Shown: positions 13,146-20,633 of the stretch, piece after piece
Numbering within the stretch: position 1 is the stretch's first letter
Layout of the letters: each line of letters begins with the position of its first letter
Source: Pseudomonadota bacterium
GTDB lineage: Bacteria; Pseudomonadota; Alphaproteobacteria; Caulobacterales; Caulobacteraceae
Length of the DNA: 28,720 nt
Assembly: GCA_023434265.1 (NCBI GenBank)
Contig: JAEYTA010000192.1
Span: 1 to 28,720 of the forward strand
Direction: 5' to 3'
Made by a program: the position numbers and the translations under genes
Notes under the pieces: model-generated
What the model was told of the DNA's origin: nothing
Seen by the model: only the letters and a program-made list of their open reading frames with translations
Database searches by the model: none

Positions 13146-15188
13146 TCACCGGGCCGAGGAGATCAGCGCCCCGCAGTTGGCGTCCTCGGCCAGACCCGGA
13201 TCGACAAAGGGCAGCAGGGCGACGAGCGGCGAGATCAGCGCCCCCAGGGCCGCGGCGAGGCCGCCCTGGGCGACCACCGGGCCGGCGTCAATCCCGACCT
13301 GCGGCCGGGTCAGCGGGCCCTGCACCGTGATCGGGGCCCACAGGTGGATCAGCCGGGCCTCCTTGGTTTCCCCGTCGATGCGCAGGTTCATGGTCTCCGC
13401 GCCGAGATCGATGGTCCCCGAGCCCTGGGCCAGCACCGGGGTGGTGTCGATGACGAACGTCCTCGCCGTCGCCGTGCCGCCGGAAACGTCGAAGCTGGCC
13501 ACGGCGCAGCGAATCTCGGACGTCGACTGATCGTCGCCGAGGAGCTTGAACAGGCCGGCGGTGGCGTTGATGCCCAGCAGTTCGGCGAAGGCGGCGCGCA
13601 TCCGGCCCTGCGGCACGACGAGGCTGAGCGTGCCCTTCGAATTGCCGGCGAAGTCGTGCACCGAGGCGCCGGGACCTTCCAGCCGGGCCCGGCCGAGGGC
13701 GCTGCCGGTGACCGTGGGGGCGCCGCCGCGGGCGGGGATGATGGATTCCAGCGGATAGCCGCGCAGACGCAGGTCGACGGCGCTGTACGGGGTGTCGCGT
13801 TTGGCGTTGATCTTCGCCGTGCCGCGCAGCTCGCCGCGGTTGAAGGTGAAGGCGATCGGGTCGAGGTCGAGCACCGCGGACTGCAGTTTGGCGCCGAGGT
13901 CGACCTGGCGGATGTCCAGCGCATTGGCCTTCACCCGCGCGGCCCGGTAGCGGAGCTCTCCATCCATCACCCGCAGGCGCTCGACATTGAGCGGCGCGTC
14001 CGGCAGCAATCGACCCGGCCGACCCGAGGTGCTGCGGGTGTCGCCCGAGGCGACCTGCGGCTCGGCGCCCAGCACCGCCATCAGGTCGTCGATGTCGAGC
14101 AGGCGTGAGCGCAGGTCGGCCTCCACCCGACGGCGGTCATCGACCTTGTCGACGACCAGGTCGCCCGACAGGTCGGACGAGCCGACACGGCCGTTGATGT
14201 CGGCGAAGGTGAAGCGGGCGTCGTCCCGGGTCAGCCGTCCCTCGAGGCTATACGGCGGGGTGTTCGGCGTGGTGATACCGGTCAGCAGGTAGATGTCGGC
14301 GAGGTCGCGACCGCGCAGGCTGAGTTCAGCGGTGAACTGGCCCAGATCGAACGGCCGGGTGATCGAGCCGTCAGCGATCATCCGGGTGCCGGCGCCGTCG
14401 ACCTCGCCATGGAAGGCGTAAGGCCCGTCGCGGCGCACGTTGATGAACGGGCCGCCGCGCACGAGCACGGTCAGGGGCGTGCCGTTGATTGTCCCCTCGC
14501 CCTCGAGGCGGAAGCCGGCCTCGCCGTCCGAGCCCTCGCGCGCATTGACCGTCGCCTCGAGGCGAATCTCCCGGCCCTGTTCGTCCAGGGAGAGGCGGCC
14601 GTCGCGAATGATCAGCCGCTGGATCGGCGGCAGCTTCGTGCCTTCGCCGGTGTCCGGCGCGTCCGGGTTCAGCGCCCAGCTCTTGCGCCCATCCGCGGTG
14701 GAGATCAGCACCGCCTCGGGGCGCGTGATGGCCACCCGGGGCATTTCGATGCGGCCCGCGAACAGCGAGCGCAGCCGCACCGACGCCTGCAGGTCGTCGA
14801 CCTTCAGCGTGTCCCGCTCCCGCGCCCAGTCCGGGCCGCCGATGCGGAGATCGCGAACCTGCGCCGACGGCGTCCAGCTGAACAGGTTCACGTCGAGGTC
14901 GCCGTTGAGCTGGATTTCCCGGTCATAGCGGGCCGACGCCCAGCGGCCGATGGGGCCGCGCAGCAGGTTCCAGTCGAAGAAGGCGAGGAAAAGCAACACC
15001 GCGGCGATCAGCGTCAGGGTGACGCTGGCGGCGACCTTTTCCGGTCGCCCGGGTCGGCGGAAGGCCGCGTAGACCGGATCGTTGGCGACGATCCAGTCGC
15101 GCCAGCCGCGCACCTGCGCGCCGGCCGGGACCAGGGCGCGGTCCCGGACAACCAGCCAGTTCCGATTGTCCTTCAAGGGGTTCTGCAA
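13146..15188 (-). CDS. AsmA-family envelope protein
   Basis: The product is 680 residues as read from a TTG at 15188; GGAG lies 10 bases upstream, so the start is uncertain. An N-terminal cytoplasmic stretch of about 50 residues leads to one membrane helix (about 52-71). The family-typical passage FDWNLLRGPIGRW (71-83) and DLDVNLFSWTPSAQVRDL follow. The rest is a long repeated beta-strand pattern of the AsmA/TamB-like type, with the C-terminal AsmA region containing GSALGRARLEGPG and GTLSLVVPQGRM near 525-560. AsmA-like proteins are inner-membrane-anchored and thought to move phospholipids or assist outer-membrane assembly. The exact function of this member is unknown. It lies downstream of a terminator and heads the esterase/unknown gene group. 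Confidence 0.85.
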   Translation of the reverse strand: MQNPLKDNRNWLVVRDRALVPAGAQVRGWRDWIVANDPVYAAFRRPGRPEKVAASVTLTLIAAVLLFLAFFDWNLLRGPIGRWASARYDREIQLNGDLDVNLFSWTPSAQVRDLRIGGPDWARERDTLKVDDLQASVRLRSLFAGRIEMPRVAITRPEAVLISTADGRKSWALNPDAPDTGEGTKLPPIQRLIIRDGRLSLDEQGREIRLEATVNAREGSDGEAGFRLEGEGTINGTPLTVLVRGGPFINVRRDGPYAFHGEVDGAGTRMIADGSITRPFDLGQFTAELSLRGRDLADIYLLTGITTPNTPPYSLEGRLTRDDARFTFADINGRVGSSDLSGDLVVDKVDDRRRVEADLRSRLLDIDDLMAVLGAEPQVASGDTRSTSGRPGRLLPDAPLNVERLRVMDGELRYRAARVKANALDIRQVDLGAKLQSAVLDLDPIAFTFNRGELRGTAKINAKRDTPYSAVDLRLRGYPLESIIPARGGAPTVTGSALGRARLEGPGASVHDFAGNSKGTLSLVVPQGRMRAAFAELLGINATAGLFKLLGDDQSTSEIRCAVASFDVSGGTATARTFVIDTTPVLAQGSGTIDLGAETMNLRIDGETKEARLIHLWAPITVQGPLTRPQVGIDAGPVVAQGGLAAALGALISPLVALLPFVDPGLAEDANCGALISSAR

Positions 15189-15230
15189 GACACGGCGGCT
15201 CCGTCGGACTCGCAGAACGCGTCAGCCGCG

Positions 15231-15261
15231 AAAAAGGGCGCCGCCGACGACGACGCCCTTT
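15231..15261 (-). terminator. Rho-independent terminator after the S9 peptidase gene
   Basis: AAAGGGCG (15233-15240) and CGCCCTTT (15254-15261) form a perfect eight-base stem with a 13-base loop. Read on the minus strand, the second arm continues as CGCCCTTTTT, so the hairpin is followed by a T-run. It lies about 20 bases after the stop codon of the S9 peptidase and separates it from the AsmA-family gene. Confidence 0.8.
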
Positions 15262-15280
15262 CAGGGATCGGTCCCGGTAA

Positions 15281-17395
15281 TCAGTCCGCCGAGCCGAGGT
15301 GCTTGTCCAGCCAGCCGAACACTTCGGTGTGCCACTGCAGGCTGTTGGCCGGCTTCAGCACCCAGTGGTTCTCGTTCGGGAACACCACCAGTCGGCTGTC
15401 GATGCCCCGCCGCTGCAGGGCGGTGAAGGTCGACAGGCTCTGGGCGGTGGGAATGCGGAAGTCGAGGTCGCCCTGGATGACCAGCATCGGGTCGCGCCAG
15501 TTCTGGACGTGGTTGGCCGGGTTGAAGGCCTGGTAGCCGCGCGGGTTCTCCCACGGCGTGCCGCCGTACTCCCACTCGGTGAACCACAGCTCCTCGGTCG
15601 AATAGCCCATGCCGAAGGTGTCGAAGACCCCGTCGTGGTTGACCAGGCAGTCGAACTCGCCGGGCCAGTTGCCGGCGATCCAGTTGATCATGTAGCCGCC
15701 GTAGGAGGCGCCGAGGGCGCAGGCGTTGTCGCCGTCGAGGAAGGGGTAGCGCTGCTGCGCGAAAGCCCAGCCCTTCTGCAGGTCCTCCAGCGGGCGGTCG
15801 CCCCAGTGCTGGCTGATCGAGTCGGTGAAGGCCTGGCCGTAGCCGGTCGAGCCGTGGAAATCGATCATCACCACCGCGTAGCCCGCCCCGGCGTAGGTCA
15901 TCGGGTTCCAGCGGTAGGACCAGCTGTTGCCGAACGAGCCCTGCGGGCCGCCGTGGATCAGGAAGGCGACCGGATACTCCCGCCCCTCGACGTAGTTGGC
16001 CGGCTTGATGACGTAGCCGTGCACCGTCTCGCCGTTCCACCCGGCGAAGTTGAACTGCTCGGCCTCGCCGAAAGCCAGATCGTCCAGCTGCGGGTTCACA
16101 TTGGTGATGCGGCGGGGCATTTCCCGGCCAAGGTAGGTCTTGACGAACAGTTCGCTCGGCCGGGTCAGGCTGTCCTGGGCGAAGACGAAGCCCGACGGCG
16201 TCTGCTGGAAGGCCGAGACGTGGCCCTCGCCGGTCACCGGGGTGACCACGCCGTTGCGCGTGTCGACGGCGAAGATGCGCGTCTGACCGACGTCGCCGGC
16301 GGTGGTGTAGAGGGTGTTCCCGTCGCGCGACCACTGCAGGGTGTCGGCCGAGCGGTCCCAGTTGGCCGCGATCTGACGGACCTGTCCGGTGTCCATGTCG
16401 CGCAGGAAGATGCCGAACTTGTCCGCCTCGAAGCCCGGCCGGGCCATGGCGCGCCAGGCCAGGGTGCGACCGTCGGGCGAGAACACCGGGCCGGTGTCCC
16501 AGGCCGGATTGGCCTCGGTCAGGTTCTCGAAGGTTCCATCGCCGCTCAGGCCGTTGGTGCGGTAGAGATCGAAGTCGGTGCTCCACGGTTCGGAGCGGCC
16601 GGCCTCGCGGGCGGCGAAGATGACCGACTGGCCGTCGGGCGCGAAGGTGAACTCGCTCTCGTCGCCGAACGGCTTGGACGGCGTGTCGCCATCGAAGCCC
16701 TTGGTGACCCAGACCGGCTCGCCCGAGCCGTCGGCGTTGACCACAAACAGATGGTTCTGGGTCCCGTCGTTCCAGGTGTCCCAGTGGCGCACGAACATGC
16801 GGTCGTAGACCATGCCGGTGGCCGGATCATCGGCCACCGCCTTGTTGCGGTCGACGGTGCAGGCCAGGTCGGCGCAGCCCGGGAACACCGCCAGCGAGAC
16901 CACCACCTTCGAGGCGTCCGGGCTGAGGCGGTAGGCGTTCACGTCGAGCGGCAGGTCGGTGACCTGCGCTGCCCCGGTCCCGTCGGCCTCGGCGCGCCAG
17001 ACCTGGCTGGAGCCCGAGCGGCCGGAAAGGAAGTAGAGCTTGCCGTCGCCGCCCCAGCGGGCGGTGTTCGCCCCGCCTTCGTTGATGGCCAGCCGGCGGC
17101 CTTCGCCGGGGTTCTGGAGATCCATCATATAGAGGGCGCCCGAGCGGCGGTTCGCCGCCACGTCGGTGGTGGTGACCGAATAGACGACCCAGCGGCCGTC
17201 GGGAGAGACCTGCGGGTCGCCCAGCCGGTTGGCCGAGATCATGTCGCGATAGTCGAACACGCCGTCGGTCGGGCTGGCCTGGGCGGCCGGGGCGGCTGTC
17301 GCCGGGGCCGCGGTCCCGGCCAGGGCCGGGAGGGCGGCGGCGCCCAGCAGGGCGGCGAAGCTCAGGCTGGTCAGGAGACGGGTCGGTCGGGTCAT
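15281..17395 (-). CDS. S9-family prolyl oligopeptidase/dipeptidyl peptidase, secreted
   Basis: The product is 704 residues from the ATG at 17395, with AGAGGAAG a few bases upstream. A signal peptide (TRPTRL, then a Leu/Ala-rich core) ends near LPALAG (about 22-27). An Ala/Pro-rich linker precedes the beta-propeller domain, where WD40-like repeats such as SPDGRWVVYSV, FAPDGQSVIFAA and FSPDGRTLAWRA are spaced through residues 60-420. The C-terminal alpha/beta-hydrolase domain has FLIHGGPQGSFG, the nucleophile elbow GASYGG with Ser564, Asp645 in QGDLDFRIP and His677 in NENHW, so the triad is complete. This layout and length fit periplasmic acylaminoacyl/dipeptidyl (DPP5-like) peptidases that process peptides for uptake. 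It is divergent from the acyltransferase gene and followed by its own terminator. Confidence 0.92.
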   Translation of the reverse strand: MTRPTRLLTSLSFAALLGAAALPALAGTAAPATAAPAAQASPTDGVFDYRDMISANRLGDPQVSPDGRWVVYSVTTTDVAANRRSGALYMMDLQNPGEGRRLAINEGGANTARWGGDGKLYFLSGRSGSSQVWRAEADGTGAAQVTDLPLDVNAYRLSPDASKVVVSLAVFPGCADLACTVDRNKAVADDPATGMVYDRMFVRHWDTWNDGTQNHLFVVNADGSGEPVWVTKGFDGDTPSKPFGDESEFTFAPDGQSVIFAAREAGRSEPWSTDFDLYRTNGLSGDGTFENLTEANPAWDTGPVFSPDGRTLAWRAMARPGFEADKFGIFLRDMDTGQVRQIAANWDRSADTLQWSRDGNTLYTTAGDVGQTRIFAVDTRNGVVTPVTGEGHVSAFQQTPSGFVFAQDSLTRPSELFVKTYLGREMPRRITNVNPQLDDLAFGEAEQFNFAGWNGETVHGYVIKPANYVEGREYPVAFLIHGGPQGSFGNSWSYRWNPMTYAGAGYAVVMIDFHGSTGYGQAFTDSISQHWGDRPLEDLQKGWAFAQQRYPFLDGDNACALGASYGGYMINWIAGNWPGEFDCLVNHDGVFDTFGMGYSTEELWFTEWEYGGTPWENPRGYQAFNPANHVQNWRDPMLVIQGDLDFRIPTAQSLSTFTALQRRGIDSRLVVFPNENHWVLKPANSLQWHTEVFGWLDKHLGSAD

Positions 17396-17521
17396 GCGCG
17401 CTTCCTCTGCGACGGCGAAATCTCGGGGCGAAGGCGTGGCGCCGTCGTGGCCGGGCGTCAATGGCGGCGCTCGCCGCGCGGCGCTTGCGGAGCACCGCGG
17501 GAGCGGCGACAACCGGGGCGA

Positions 17522-18382
17522 ATGACCGCCGACGCTCTCATCCCGCCGCGCCCGGAGCCGCACATCTGCGACGTGCTGATCGCCGAGCGCGCGCCGCGCC
17601 TGACCGCGTCGCCGTTCTGGCCGGTGGTCCGACCGGCCCTCTACAAGCTGCTCAACTATCGCCACGCCGTGCGCATGGCCGATGCGGTCCGGCCGCTCTC
17701 CGGCGCCGAGGCGCTGGCCTATATGAGCGACCTGCTGGATCTGAAGGTGGCGGTGCTGAACGCCGGGCGGATCCCGGCGATGGGCCGCTGCATCGTGGTC
17801 GCCAACCATCCGACCGGGATCGCCGACGGCATCGCCGTCTACGACGCCATCCGCGCCCGCCGGACCGACGCCATCTTCTTCGCCAACGCCGACGCGCTCC
17901 GGGTTTCGCCGCGGCTGGGCGAGACCGTCATCCCGGTGGAATGGGTGGTGGAGAAGCGCACCCGCGAGAAGACCCGCGCCACCCTGCAGGCGGCGAAGGA
18001 GGCCTTCGAGGCGGAGCGCTGCGTGGTGATGTTCCCGGCCGGCCGGCTCGCCCGGGTGGCGAAGGACGGCTCCCTGACCGATCCGGAGTGGGCCCCGACC
18101 GCCGCCTCGCTGGCGCGCAAGTACGACGCTCCCGTGGTGCCGATCCATGTGGCCGGTCCGACCTCGCGCCTGTTCCACGCCTTCGACCGGGTGTCGCAGG
18201 AGCTGCGTGACGTCACCCTGTTCCACGAACTGCTCAACAAGCGGAAGAAGTCGTTCCAGCTCAAGGTCGGCAAGCCGGTCCCGGCATCCCGGCTCGACAT
18301 CGACGCCGGCAAGGCGACCTACGCCCTGAAGGCCTTCGTCGAACGGGTCCTGCCCACCCAGCCGGACGCCGACTTTGCCTGA
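17522..18382 (+). CDS. Lysophospholipid acyltransferase-like (PlsC superfamily) protein
   Basis: The product is 286 residues. The acyltransferase motif I is ANHPTGIADG (94-103), with His96 and Asp102 separated by five residues instead of the canonical four. This form is also seen in the 'putative hemolysin' subgroup with NHPxGGxDG. Motif III is represented by FPAGRLA (171-177), and motif IV-like VVPIHVAG is at 205-212. The protein has no clear membrane helix but a hydrophobic, basic N-terminal half suited to membrane association. It would transfer acyl chains to a lysophospholipid or a related acceptor; the acceptor is not known. The tsaE start codon overlaps its stop by 8 bases, so the gene heads the overlapping chain that runs to addA. 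It is divergent from the S9 peptidase, with 126 bp between. Confidence 0.8.
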   Translation: MTADALIPPRPEPHICDVLIAERAPRLTASPFWPVVRPALYKLLNYRHAVRMADAVRPLSGAEALAYMSDLLDLKVAVLNAGRIPAMGRCIVVANHPTGIADGIAVYDAIRARRTDAIFFANADALRVSPRLGETVIPVEWVVEKRTREKTRATLQAAKEAFEAERCVVMFPAGRLARVAKDGSLTDPEWAPTAASLARKYDAPVVPIHVAGPTSRLFHAFDRVSQELRDVTLFHELLNKRKKSFQLKVGKPVPASRLDIDAGKATYALKAFVERVLPTQPDADFA

Positions 18383-18842
18383 GGTCGTCGTCGATCTGGC
18401 GGACGCCGACGCCACCGCCCGACTGGGCGCGGAGATCGCGCGCGGCCTGGCGCCCGGCGAGGCCGTGCTGCTGTACGGAGCGCTCGGCATGGGCAAGTCG
18501 ACCCTGGCGCGCGGCCTGATCCGGGCCCTGACCCGGCCCGACGAGGACGTGCCCTCGCCGACCTTCACCCTGGTGCAGTTCTACGACAGCGAGCCCCCTG
18601 TGGCGCATTTCGACCTGTACCGGCTGACCCGCCCGGAGGAGGCCGCCGAGATCGGTCTGGACGAGGCGCTGGACGAGGGCTGCGCGGTGATCGAATGGCC
18701 CGAGCGGCTGGGCGACGACCCGGCCGTCTGGCTGGGGCCGGACCGGCTGACGGTGCGGCTCGCCGAGGCGGGCGGCGGCCGCCGTGCGACCGTTTCTGGC
18801 GCAGGGGCGTGGGAGAACAAGGTGATGGACCTGCATGTCTGA
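18375..18842 (+). CDS. tsaE: tRNA t6A37 biosynthesis ATPase TsaE
   Basis: The product is 155 residues from a TTG at 18375; no ATG or GTG precedes the Walker motif, so the TTG start seems real. The P-loop GALGMGKST is at 35-43. The TsaE-specific SPTFTLVQFY (61-70), HFDLYRL (78-84) and IEWPERL (106-112) are all present. TsaE is the small ATPase that drives the TsaB-TsaD complex in adding threonylcarbamoyl to A37 of ANN-decoding tRNAs, an essential function in most bacteria. TsaB and TsaD are not in the window. The gene overlaps the acyltransferase by 8 bases and amgK by 8 bases. Placement of tsaE next to amgK and murU is common in Gram-negative bacteria. Confidence 0.95.
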   Translation: MPEVVVDLADADATARLGAEIARGLAPGEAVLLYGALGMGKSTLARGLIRALTRPDEDVPSPTFTLVQFYDSEPPVAHFDLYRLTRPEEAAEIGLDEALDEGCAVIEWPERLGDDPAVWLGPDRLTVRLAEAGGGRRATVSGAGAWENKVMDLHV

Positions 18843-19920
18843 CCGCGAACAGCTGCGCCGCGACTTCCTCTCGGCCGCCGGCTTCGGCGACGCCGTGCGC
18901 GTCCCCCTGCCCGGCGACGCCTCGACGCGCCGCTACGAGCGGCTGACCACGCCGTCCGGCGCCACTCTGATGCTCATGGACCAGCCGCCGGCGACGGAGT
19001 CCCGGCCCTGTGACCCGGCGTGGACGGCGGAGCAGCGTCACGCCGCCGGCTGGAACGCGGTGGCGCGCCTGTCAGCCGGGCGCATCGACGCCTTCGCGGC
19101 GGTGGCGTCCCACCTGAGAGACATTGGGCTGTCGGCCCCCGAGATGATCGCCGTGGACGCCGCCAACGGCCTGGCGGTGATCGAGGACTTCGGCGACGAT
19201 CTCTTCGCCCGGGTCATCGAGCGCGGCGAAGCGGAGGAGCCGCTCTACCTCGCCGCCGTCGAGGCGCTGGCCCGCCTCCACGCCGCCGGCGCGCCCGAGC
19301 GGCTGGCCGGGCCGGCGGGGGACTGGCCGCTGCTGACCTACGACGCCGTGGCGCTGAAGGGCGGGGCGGACCTGTTCCTCGAGTGGCTGCCCCGGCTGGA
19401 GCCTCGCCTCGACTTCGGCGACGCGGCACGGGCGGACTGGGACGCGGCGTGGGCGCCGGTCGTGCAGGCCGCCGAACGGTCCGCCTCGGTGATCGCGCAC
19501 CGCGACTATCACGCCGAGAACCTGATCTGGCTGCCGGATCGCAGCGGCGCGGCGCGGGTCGGCATGATCGACTTCCAGGACGCGGTCCGGGCCCATCCGG
19601 CCTGGGACCTGCACTCGCTGCTGCAGGACGCCCGCCGGGACGTGTCGCCGGCGCTGGAGGCGCGGGCCCTCGACCACTATTTCGCCCTGCGCCCGGGCCT
19701 CGACCGGGAGGCCTTCCTGCGCGACTACGTCGACCTCGCCGTGCTCAACGAGGCGCGCATCCTCGGCATCTTCGCCCGGCTGGTGACGCGCGACGGCAAG
19801 CCGCGCTATCGCGCCTTCATGCCGCGCATGTGGGACCACCTGTTCCGCAACCTGCCGAAGGCCGATCCCGGGGTGGCGGAATGGTTCGCCGCCCACGTGC
19901 CCGCCGAGGTGCGCGGATGA
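18835..19920 (+). CDS. amgK: N-acetylmuramate/N-acetylglucosamine anomeric kinase AmgK
   Basis: The product is 361 residues with an aminoglycoside-phosphotransferase-like fold. The catalytic loop HRDYHAEN lies at 222-229 (Asp224, Asn229) and the metal-binding IDFQDA includes Asp246, with DFQ in place of the kinase DFG. AmgK phosphorylates MurNAc (or GlcNAc) at C1 using ATP, the first step of the anomeric peptidoglycan-recycling route that bypasses de novo UDP-MurNAc synthesis. The next gene encodes the second enzyme, MurU, which strengthens the call. The ATG lies inside the end of tsaE (8-base overlap) and the stop shares ATGA with murU. A generic APH-family kinase is the fallback reading. 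Confidence 0.9.
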   Translation: MSDREQLRRDFLSAAGFGDAVRVPLPGDASTRRYERLTTPSGATLMLMDQPPATESRPCDPAWTAEQRHAAGWNAVARLSAGRIDAFAAVASHLRDIGLSAPEMIAVDAANGLAVIEDFGDDLFARVIERGEAEEPLYLAAVEALARLHAAGAPERLAGPAGDWPLLTYDAVALKGGADLFLEWLPRLEPRLDFGDAARADWDAAWAPVVQAAERSASVIAHRDYHAENLIWLPDRSGAARVGMIDFQDAVRAHPAWDLHSLLQDARRDVSPALEARALDHYFALRPGLDREAFLRDYVDLAVLNEARILGIFARLVTRDGKPRYRAFMPRMWDHLFRNLPKADPGVAEWFAAHVPAEVRG

Positions 19921-20633
19921 GCCCGCCGAAGACCGCCATGGTGCTGGCCGCCGGCCTCGGCACGCGCATGCGGCCCCTCACCGACGACCGCCCCAAGGCC
20001 CTCGTCGAGGTCGGCGGCCGGGCGCTGATTGATCATGTGCTGGACCGGCTGGCCACCATCGGGGTCGAGCGGGCGGTGGTCAACGTCCACTGGTTCGCCG
20101 ACCGCCTCGAGGCCCACCTCGCCGGGCGCGGGCGGCCCCCCCGGATCGTCATTTCCGACGAGCGGGACGAGTTGCTGGAGACCGGCGGCGGGCTGAAGAA
20201 GGCGCGGCCGCTGCTGGGCGACGATGCGGTGTTCGTGGTCAATATCGACAGCGTCTGGACGGACCGGGGCGACGCGCTGAATCAACTCGCCCGGCTGTGG
20301 AATCCGTCAATCATGGATGCGGCGCTTCTTCTCGCGCGGCGCGAAGGCGCGATCGGCTTCGAGGGGGACGGCGACTTCTTTCTCGCGGATGACGGGCGCC
20401 TGAGCTTCCGCGGCGAGGCCGCGACGGCGCCCTACGCCTACATGGGCGTGCACATCTGCCGGCCGGACTATGTCGCCGACGGACCGGAGGGGCCGTTCTC
20501 GCTCAGCGCCCTGTGGCGGCGCTCGGCGGCCGCGGGGCGGCTGTATGGCTGCCTGCTGGACGGCGACTGGATGCACGTCGGCGATCCCGCCGCCCGCGCC
20601 GCCGCCGAGGCGCGGCTGGGGACGGTCGCCTGA
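19917..20633 (+). CDS. murU: N-acetylmuramate-1-phosphate uridylyltransferase MurU
   Basis: The product is 238 residues, a nucleotidyltransferase of the sugar-1-phosphate type. The signature AAGLGTRMRPLTDDRPKALV covers 11-30, with the nucleotide-binding Arg and Lys27. LETGGG is at 87-92, the metal-binding NIDS includes Asp111 and the second acid Asp223 lies in WMHVGDP (218-224). MurU makes UDP-MurNAc from MurNAc-1-phosphate and UTP, directly after AmgK in the recycling pathway. In organisms with AmgK-MurU this route gives intrinsic tolerance to fosfomycin, because MurA is bypassed. It overlaps amgK by four bases and addB by one base. Glucose-1-phosphate-type transferases share the fold, but the context makes MurU by far the best reading. 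Confidence 0.92.
   Translation: MSPPKTAMVLAAGLGTRMRPLTDDRPKALVEVGGRALIDHVLDRLATIGVERAVVNVHWFADRLEAHLAGRGRPPRIVISDERDELLETGGGLKKARPLLGDDAVFVVNIDSVWTDRGDALNQLARLWNPSIMDAALLLARREGAIGFEGDGDFFLADDGRLSFRGEAATAPYAYMGVHICRPDYVADGPEGPFSLSALWRRSAAAGRLYGCLLDGDWMHVGDPAARAAAEARLGTVA

Noticed and set aside
17396..18568. Longer start for the S9 peptidase (1095 residues)
   Set aside because: The added part is antisense to the acyltransferase; the ATG at 17395 gives a clean signal peptide and ribosome site.
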